This document shows, in pieces, positions 38,742 to 43,589 of a stretch of DNA of 43,589 bases. A program made the position numbers and the translations under genes. The notes under the pieces were generated by a model that had not been told where the DNA came from, ran no database searches, and saw only the letters and a list, made by a program, of their open reading frames with translations. Source of the stretch: Desulfuromonadaceae bacterium (lineage in GTDB: Bacteria; Desulfobacterota; Desulfuromonadia; Geobacterales; Pseudopelobacteraceae). Position 1 is the stretch's first letter. Each line of letters starts with the position of its first letter. Location of the stretch: the NCBI GenBank assembly GCA_028688955.1, contig JAQTXD010000023.1, positions 1 through 43,589 of the forward strand. Direction: 5' to 3'.

Positions 38742-39578
38742 ATGAGTGAAATAGACCTTACGCAAAACGATAACACTTCCACACGAGTCGGAAACAAACT
38801 AAAGGGACGGGTTGCATTTGTAACAGGTGGTACCCGCGGCATCGGAGCCTCTATCTGCCGCAGTCTTGCCAGTCAGGGAGCTACCGTTGCGGCAGGCTTC
38901 ACCGGTAACGAAAAGGCCGCGACAGAGTTCCGTGATTCCTTCACGGAGACGTACGCCACGTCGGTCAGTATTCATAAAGGCAATCTGGGCGTTCCGGAAG
39001 ATTGCCGCCGCACCATTGACGAAGTCATTTCGAATCACGGACGACTTGACATCCTTGTCAATAATGCTGGTATTACCTGTGACAAAACAGTACTGAAGAT
39101 GATGGACGATGATTGGTTCAACGTCCTCAATGTTAATCTGTCTGGCGTGTTTTTTCTCTGTCAGGCTGCCCTGCGACACATGGCTGAGCGCGGCAGTGGA
39201 CGTATTGTGAACGTATCAAGCGTTATCGGTGAGATGGGGAATATCGGTCAGGCAAACTACGCTGCATCGAAGTCGGGGTTGTTCGGGTTGACAAAGACGC
39301 TCGCACGGGAAGCTGCTTCACTGCTTGCCCGGTCGGGGAAACTCACAGAGCCCAATGGGATCGGCATTACAGTTAACACCGTCACCCCCGGATTCATTGC
39401 AACAGAAATGCTAGGTCATATCCCCGAAAAAGTGATGGAGAAAATACTGGCTCAAATCCCTCTCGGCAGACTCGGCAAGCCGGAAGAGATTGCGCGTGTC
39501 GTGCACTTCCTTGCGGCCGATACGTCCTCCTACATTACCGGTCAGGTATGGGGTGTGAATGGCGGATTGGATATGTAA
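38742..39578 (+). CDS. phaB: Acetoacetyl-CoA reductase or 3-oxoacyl-ACP reductase
   Basis: 278 residues, classical SDR: VTGGTRGIG, NNAGIT, Ser in VNVSSV, Tyr/Lys in NYAASK, ending VNGGLDM, very like the LNGGLHM end of Cupriavidus PhaB. An N-terminal extension of about 20 polar residues precedes the Rossmann fold. It reduces 3-oxoacyl thioesters with NAD(P)H. It stands 241 bases after the KAS III gene. The spacer shows no terminator, so it may share its transcript. The gene symbol is likely but not certain. Confidence 0.8.
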   Translation: MSEIDLTQNDNTSTRVGNKLKGRVAFVTGGTRGIGASICRSLASQGATVAAGFTGNEKAATEFRDSFTETYATSVSIHKGNLGVPEDCRRTIDEVISNHGRLDILVNNAGITCDKTVLKMMDDDWFNVLNVNLSGVFFLCQAALRHMAERGSGRIVNVSSVIGEMGNIGQANYAASKSGLFGLTKTLAREAASLLARSGKLTEPNGIGITVNTVTPGFIATEMLGHIPEKVMEKILAQIPLGRLGKPEEIARVVHFLAADTSSYITGQVWGVNGGLDM

Positions 39579-39636
39579 TCGGGTGCCGGTTGATTATGTC
39601 GGCGCCAATTTGATGGTCATAACATAGGCAAAACAT

Positions 39637-39669
39637 AAAAAGCCCTGCTTTGAAAGAGCAGGGCTTTTT
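39637..39669. terminator. Bidirectional terminator
   Basis: Perfect 13-bp stem AAAAAGCCCTGCT/AGCAGGGCTTTTT (39637-39649, 39657-39669), loop TTGAAAG. It lies between the converging reductase and CBS genes. Confidence 0.93.
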
Positions 39670-39696
39670 ATGTGAACTGCTGAAAGAACAAAAAAA

Positions 39697-40179
39697 CTAT
39701 GCCTTGTCTAATTTCCGCAACAGCATGTTTTTAAGATTTCTGTCAGCATTAATGTCATCGATGATAGATTGAAGAGTATTTATTTTTATATCCTGCTCAG
39801 CAATGATCAGCTTCACTACATCTCCGATTGATACAATGCCCGTAACACGGCCGTTCTCAACTACCGGCAGGTGTCGCAGCTGCTTTTCTGTCATAAGGTC
39901 AATGCACTCTTTTGTCGTACTTTCAAGGGTTACGGTTATAACGGTATCAGTCATGATATCTCTGACCAGGGTATCACTGGATGATCGTCCCTTCAATAAA
40001 ACTTTACGTGCGTAATCACGTTCGGAGAGTATGCCTACAAGCGTTCCACCCTCCATAACTGGGAGAGCCCCGACATTCTTTTCTGACATGAGCGTAATTG
40101 CTGCCAGCACTGTCGCATCGGGTGCAATAGAAAATATACCCCCTTCTTTTGTCAGCTGAATATCCTTGACTGTTTTCAT
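39697..40179 (-). CDS. CBS-pair protein
   Basis: 160 residues made of two clear CBS motifs: FSIAPDATVLAAITLM with GALPVMEGGTLVGILSERDYAR, and VTLESTTKECIDLM with RHLPVVENGRVTGIVSIGDV. Such stand-alone CBS pairs usually bind AMP/ATP or related ligands and modulate partners. No partner is visible in the sequence. A GGAGG site precedes its ATG on the minus strand. It is the second CBS protein flanking the PHA locus. Confidence 0.9.
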   Translation of the reverse strand: MKTVKDIQLTKEGGIFSIAPDATVLAAITLMSEKNVGALPVMEGGTLVGILSERDYARKVLLKGRSSSDTLVRDIMTDTVITVTLESTTKECIDLMTEKQLRHLPVVENGRVTGIVSIGDVVKLIIAEQDIKINTLQSIIDDINADRNLKNMLLRKLDKA

Positions 40180-40285
40180 CGTTGTTTCCTCCGTAAATAG
40201 AATGATATTTTATTATTCTAGCAACTCATCTCGTACTAGTAAAGCAACATCTTCTCTTTTTACAATGAAAACACTATTTAGTACG

Positions 40286-40350
40286 AAAAACGGCAGTCAC
40301 CGCGCCCTGATTGAATTGTTTTCAACCTGAGGAACAGTGCTGCCGTTTTT
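40286..40350. terminator. Long structured element, possible bidirectional terminator
   Basis: Outer arms AAAAACGGCA (40286-40295) and TGCCGTTTTT (40341-40350) are perfect complements. Inside are GTCAC/GTGC-like ends and a TTGAA/TTCAA stem (40311-40325 region). It follows phasin 2 and precedes the CBS promoter region, so it may end phasin 2 transcription. Confidence 0.55.
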
Positions 40351-40404
40351 GTAACTAGCTTATATCTTTTGTTTTATTAAAAAAACTATGAATAAAAAAG
40401 TTGC

Positions 40405-40935
40405 TTACTTAGTTGCAGCTTTCTTGTCAGCTTTTGGAGCTTCTGCTGCTAAATCGCCCATCACTTTGCGGGCAAGTGCGAAGTTCTGAGTAACGAAATT
40501 CTGGAAGCTCTGGTAGTTGCTGTTCAGTGTGCCGTTCCAGAAATCAACAACCGGTTTTGCTTCTTTAGGGAGCTGCTCGGTAGCTTTTTTGAGCAATTCA
40601 CTGGTTTCTTTCTGTAAAGAATCTACCTGGCTGAAGGCGCTGTTGTAGAGCGTTTCGATAGCTTCAAGGCCTTTGGCAGATGCATTTGGGCTTGTCCAAT
40701 CGATTTCCAGGCCGCTCTCAACGAATTTTCTCTGGCTTGACAAGCCCTTCTCATTTTCCTTGAAGAACATATTTACAGCTTTCTTTCCCTCTTCTGGAAC
40801 ATTCGGGGTTGCATCAAGAATCTGGTTTGCTGCTTTAGCTGCCTGGTTTGAAATGGTATTGAGGGCCTCAAAGCTCTCTTTTACTGCGTTCTTGTTGAAG
40901 TCTAAAATTTCCTGGGCTACGTTTTGTTTTGACAT
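40405..40935 (-). CDS. Phasin 2
   Basis: 176 residues from ATG 40935, chosen by its AAGGAG ribosome site and by alignment of MSKQNVAQEILDFNKN with the phasin 1 start; an upstream frame extension covers the promoter and is not real. Shared with phasin 1: FEALNTIS, VPEEGKK, ASAKGLEAIE-type block and NFALARKV. The last 15 residues are Ala/Lys-rich. It probably coats PHA granules like phasin 1. Different tails and regulation may give separate roles. Confidence 0.88.
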   Translation of the reverse strand: MSKQNVAQEILDFNKNAVKESFEALNTISNQAAKAANQILDATPNVPEEGKKAVNMFFKENEKGLSSQRKFVESGLEIDWTSPNASAKGLEAIETLYNSAFSQVDSLQKETSELLKKATEQLPKEAKPVVDFWNGTLNSNYQSFQNFVTQNFALARKVMGDLAAEAPKADKKAATK

Positions 40936-40998
40936 GATCGATCTCCTTTTTAAGTTTTTCCCGTCTTCTGGTGATTTCCAGTACGTTTGATAAACAAC

Positions 40999-41027
40999 AT
41001 TTAAACAAAAAATAAATATTGTGTCAA
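40999..41027 (-). promoter_or_regulatory. Promoter of phasin 2 with TAAACAAAA box
   Basis: Minus strand: TTGACA (41027-41022), 17-base spacer, TTAAAT (41004-40999). The box TAAACAAAA (plus strand, 41002-41010) overlaps the -10 end of the spacer; a second partial copy, TAAACAACA, lies at 40991-40999. Confidence 0.6.
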
Positions 41028-41151
41028 GAAAAAAATAATGCACGGAAAAAATTGTTTATATCTTGTTTTTTTTGTATATTCACGCTAGCATGTACGAAAG
41101 TCAAATAAATTCGAAATACAACTAATATGTATAAACGTGTTTTGAAATTGC

Positions 41152-41180
41152 TTGACATGCACGTAAACTGGAATTATATT
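41152..41180 (+). promoter_or_regulatory. Promoter of the thiolase gene with putative MerR operator
   Basis: TTGACA (41152-41157), 17-base spacer, TATATT (41175-41180). Bases 41152-41166, TTGACATGCACGTAA, equal those of the icmF-operon promoter, and GGAAT recurs just after. Confidence 0.65.
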
Positions 41181-41213
41181 TCAGTCAACTTTGTATGAAA
41201 GAGGAGCATACCT

Positions 41214-42389
41214 ATGAACGAAGTTTATGTAGTTGAGGCGTTACGCACCCCATTTGGTTCTTTTGGCGGCTGTTTGTCAGATGTTGAAGCACCTCAGTTG
41301 GCGGCAACCGTCATGAAAGGTCTTTTTGAAAAGACCGGTCTACCTCCAGAGGCGGTTTCTGAGGTTATTATTGGCCAGGTACTTTCTAGCGGTTGTGGGC
41401 AGGCACCGGCTCGCCAGGCCATGCGTGCTGCCGGTATACCCGACACTACGCACGCCATGACAATTAATAAGGTCTGTGGCAGTGGTTTGAAGTCAATGAT
41501 GCTTGCCAATGACAGTATCCGTCTTGGTGAGTCTGAGGTGGTGATAGCTGGAGGAATGGAGAATATGAGTTTGTCTCCATATATGCTTACAAAAGGCCGT
41601 AACGGCTATCGCATGGGCCACGGTTCACTGCTTGATCTACTGATTTATGATGGCCTGCAGGACCCCTGGTCCGGGCGGCATGTGGGTGAAATCGGTGAGG
41701 AGAGTGCTGCTCGCGCGGGACTTACCAGAGCCGAACAGGATGATTTTGCAATCAGATCCTATGAACTCTCCCAGGCTGCCGTCAAAGGTGGCATCTTTGT
41801 GGACGAGATAGTTGCTGTTGTTAAAAAAGGCAAAAAAGGTGAAGAAATTGTTGCTACGGATGAAGAACCGTTCAAAGGTGACTCCAGCAAATTTTTTCAA
41901 CTGAAATCGGTGTTTAAGAAGGACGGCACTATAACAGCAGGAAATGCTTCAACCATTAGCGACGGAGCATCTCTGGCGGTATTGACTAACGAAGCCGGAC
42001 TGAAAAAATACGGACTCAAGGCAAAAGCACGCATTGTTGCTACATCAACAGCAAGCCGCCATCCCGACTACTTCCCGGAAGCTCCGGTGACTGCAATTGA
42101 GAATGTCTGCGCCAAAGCAGGGCTTACGATTGCCGATATAGACTTATTTGAAATTAACGAGGCATTTGCTTCGGTCCCATTGCTGGCTATCAAGGGATTA
42201 AATATCCCCCTCGACAAGGTTAACGTCAATGGTGGTGCATGCTCCATCGGTCACCCGCTTGGTGCCAGCGGAGCGCGTATTGCTGCGACGATTATTCGTG
42301 AATTGCACAGGCGAAATCTGCGCTACGGTCTAGCCACTCTCTGTATCGGTGGGGGTGAAGCTGTTGCCGTTATTTTTGAGAGAGTTTAA
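41214..42389 (+). CDS. Thiolase (acetyl-CoA acetyltransferase)
   Basis: 391 residues. Catalytic residues are in family positions: Cys88 (NKVCGSG), His347 (SIGHPLGASG) and Cys377 (LCIGGGEA; usually GGGQG). The enzyme joins two acetyl-CoA to acetoacetyl-CoA or works in the breakdown direction. The MerR-type operator it shares with icmF, and the crotonase downstream, favour an acyl-CoA degradation role; the same enzyme could also feed PHA. GAGGAG at 41201-41206 precedes the ATG. Confidence 0.95.
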   Translation: MNEVYVVEALRTPFGSFGGCLSDVEAPQLAATVMKGLFEKTGLPPEAVSEVIIGQVLSSGCGQAPARQAMRAAGIPDTTHAMTINKVCGSGLKSMMLANDSIRLGESEVVIAGGMENMSLSPYMLTKGRNGYRMGHGSLLDLLIYDGLQDPWSGRHVGEIGEESAARAGLTRAEQDDFAIRSYELSQAAVKGGIFVDEIVAVVKKGKKGEEIVATDEEPFKGDSSKFFQLKSVFKKDGTITAGNASTISDGASLAVLTNEAGLKKYGLKAKARIVATSTASRHPDYFPEAPVTAIENVCAKAGLTIADIDLFEINEAFASVPLLAIKGLNIPLDKVNVNGGACSIGHPLGASGARIAATIIRELHRRNLRYGLATLCIGGGEAVAVIFERV

Positions 42390-42404
42390 GCAATAGATAT
42401 TAAT

Positions 42405-42520
42405 TATCTGCCACGGAGGCAGAGTTAAAAGGCAGTAAGCAAAGTCAATGATTTTTAAAATTGTGTTCTTTGTTTATTTACATTTGATACTGTCTTTTCC
42501 CGGTGTCTCCGTGGCGGATA
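42405..42520. repeat. Imperfect palindromic repeat (MITE-like)
   Basis: Outer arms of about 33 bases: left 42405-42437, right 42488-42520. They share CCACGGAG/CTCCGTGG and, further in, AAAAGGCAGTA against its complement TACTGTCTTTT, with about 25 of 33 pairs matching. The centre is AT-rich. It has no coding frame. It could be a non-autonomous mobile element or a long hairpin that separates thiolase from crotonase. Confidence 0.55.
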
Positions 42521-42562
42521 GATTCGTTTTTTTAAGACCTACACGATTACGAAGGGGGAGCT

Positions 42563-43345
42563 ATGAACTATAACAATTTGCTGGTTGAAACCACCGATGG
42601 TATTACAACTCTGACAGTCAACCGCCCTCAGGTGCTTAACGCGCTGAATGGCGATGTTGTCCGTGAACTGGAATGCGCACTGTACGAACTTGATCTGGAT
42701 GTGACTGTTAAGGCGGTTGTCTTGACAGGTGCCGGTGATAAGGCGTTTGTTGCCGGTGCGGATATCAAGGAAATGTCCGAAATATCATCATTTGACGCTC
42801 TTAGCTTTGCCCGTCGGGGGCAGAGTCTGATGAAACTGATAAACAAGATGGGCAAACCGGTCATCGCTGCCGTCAACGGCTATGCGCTTGGTGGAGGGTT
42901 GGAGTTGGCTCTTGCATGTGATTTTATCTATGCCTCGGAAAAAGCTAAATTCGGTTTCCCTGAAGTTGGGCTTGGCGTCATCCCCGGTTTTGGCGGTACC
43001 CAAAATCTGGCACGGCTGATTGGGCCTAACAAGGCAAATGAGCTGGTATTTTCCGGTCGGATTATATCTGCCTCAAAAGCACTTTCCTGGGGGATTGTAA
43101 ACGAGGTGTTTCAGGCGGATGAACTGCTGCCAAAAGCACTTGAAACTGCTCGTGAAATTGCTTCCAAAGGGTCGCTCGGGGTTGCCTCTGCCAAGGATGC
43201 AATTGTTAACGGTATGAATATGTCAAAAGAAGACGGTTTCCGTTATGAGGCTGCCCTGTTCGGTGTGCTGTTTGCCACCGGTGATCAGCGCGAAGGGATG
43301 GGGGCGTTTCTCGAAAAACGTGCGGCGCAATTCAAGGGCAATTAG
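42563..43345 (+). CDS. Crotonase (enoyl-CoA hydratase / 3-hydroxybutyryl-CoA dehydratase)
   Basis: 260 residues with the crotonase oxyanion-hole and catalytic glutamates: Glu114 in GGGLELALACD and Glu134 in GFPEVGLGVIPG. AGADIKEM forms the first CoA loop. It hydrates enoyl-CoA to (S)-3-hydroxyacyl-CoA in beta-oxidation or butyrate-type pathways. AGGGGGAG at 42551-42558 precedes ATG 42563. No promoter is obvious; the palindromic repeat lies before it. Confidence 0.93.
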   Translation: MNYNNLLVETTDGITTLTVNRPQVLNALNGDVVRELECALYELDLDVTVKAVVLTGAGDKAFVAGADIKEMSEISSFDALSFARRGQSLMKLINKMGKPVIAAVNGYALGGGLELALACDFIYASEKAKFGFPEVGLGVIPGFGGTQNLARLIGPNKANELVFSGRIISASKALSWGIVNEVFQADELLPKALETAREIASKGSLGVASAKDAIVNGMNMSKEDGFRYEAALFGVLFATGDQREGMGAFLEKRAAQFKGN

Positions 43346-43397
43346 TTGAAAACCACAGTGAACCTGCAAAGATACTGAGTGAACAAACTTTTTATAC

Positions 43398-43426
43398 TTG
43401 ACACTGGCGTTAAGTATGACTATACA
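43398..43426 (+). promoter_or_regulatory. Promoter of the last gene, with dyad
   Basis: TTGACA (43398-43403), 17-base spacer, TATACA (43421-43426). A dyad TACTTGAC-N6-GTTAAGTA spans 43396-43417, overlapping the -35 box. It loosely recalls the TTGACATGCACGTAA motif (TTGACA at the same place, then CGTTAA). Confidence 0.55.
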
Positions 43427-43461
43427 CAATGCAGCAGTTATCATATCACGAGAGGTTTACT

Positions 43462-43589
43462 GTGGAAGCCACCCGTCAAATATACTGGAACATCGGCCAC
43501 GGTGTTGTTATTCCGATGTACATCCTGGTTTTCGCCGTAATCGGCTTCATGGCCTGGGGATTCTGGCAGCGTCTGCCGATCTGGCGTCA
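43462..43589 (+). CDS. N-terminus of a membrane protein (possibly Etf-linked Fe-S oxidoreductase), cut by window end
   Basis: A GTG start at 43462 opens 42 codons to the end of the window: MEATRQIYWNIGHG, then a hydrophobic helix (VVIPMYILVFAVIGFMAWGFW). Fe-S oxidoreductases with a membrane-anchored N-terminus, found next to etfBA and acyl-CoA genes in Geobacter relatives, start in a similar way (recalled, not compared). Their role is to pass electrons from acyl-CoA dehydrogenases and Etf to quinone. AGAGG at 43451-43455 serves as ribosome site. Identity remains open until the rest is seen. Confidence 0.5.
   Translation, partial: MEATRQIYWNIGHGVVIPMYILVFAVIGFMAWGFWQRLPIWR

Noticed and set aside
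40936-41043. N-terminal extension of phasin 2
   Set aside because: It covers the promoter and TAAACAAAA box, and the homologous start of phasin 1 matches ATG 40935.
42405-42520. CRISPR array
   Set aside because: Only one inverted pair exists; there are no regularly spaced direct repeats anywhere in the window.

Overview
The window begins inside tuf (EF-Tu) and runs into a long, uninterrupted plus-strand ribosomal supercluster (about 1-15.3 kb). It holds the S10, spc and alpha operons in the usual bacterial order (rpsJ to rplQ), with secY, adk, map and rpoA in place. Gene spacing is tight, with several ATGA or one-base overlaps, and a perfect 17-bp hairpin terminator closes the cluster. Several ribosomal genes begin with TTG or GTG. 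L24, S14, L36, S4 and Adk keep zinc-type cysteine sets. infA is not in its common place between map and rpmJ. The organism is clearly a bacterium. Gene content (selenium genes, IcmF, class III PHA synthase, an apparent respiratory Fe-S protein next to beta-oxidation genes) suggests an anaerobic deltaproteobacterium of the Desulfuromonadales/Geobacter type; this is inference and was not tested by alignment.

From 15.6 to 19.1 kb lie a shikimate-kinase-like P-loop kinase and a selenium module: selD (Cys17 form), yedF (TusA plus DsrE domains) and mnmH (tRNA 2-selenouridine synthase).

From 19.3 to 26.6 kb is an acyl-CoA region. A minus-strand MerR regulator diverges from a small cytosolic protein and icmF, a fused B12-dependent acyl-CoA mutase with its own G-protein chaperone domain. 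A nitroreductase, an M24 peptidase and a CBS-domain protein follow. A 15-base motif, TTGACATGCACGTAA, lies in the icmF-operon promoter and recurs unchanged in the thiolase promoter 21 kb away, so the MerR protein probably controls both.

From 26.7 to 41 kb is a polyhydroxyalkanoate (PHA) locus: two phasins (minus strand), an XRE-type regulator, phaE, phaC, two short-chain reductases, and two unusual large genes. One encodes a single-chain 1523-residue acyl-CoA carboxylase (AccA-like, long spacer, AccD-like, biotin carboxylase, BCCP). The other encodes a KAS III-type condensing enzyme with a roughly 290-residue extra N-terminal domain. A box TAAACAAAA sits inside the promoters of both phasin genes and phaEC and is a likely operator of the XRE regulator. 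The gene set could make malonyl-CoA, condense it to acetoacetyl-CoA, reduce it to 3-hydroxybutyryl-CoA and polymerise it. That would be an ATP-driven feed into PHA beside the thiolase route, and it is the most interesting hypothesis here.

The window ends with a thiolase, a 116-bp imperfect palindromic (MITE-like) repeat, a crotonase, and the start of a membrane protein whose product cannot be fixed from 42 residues.
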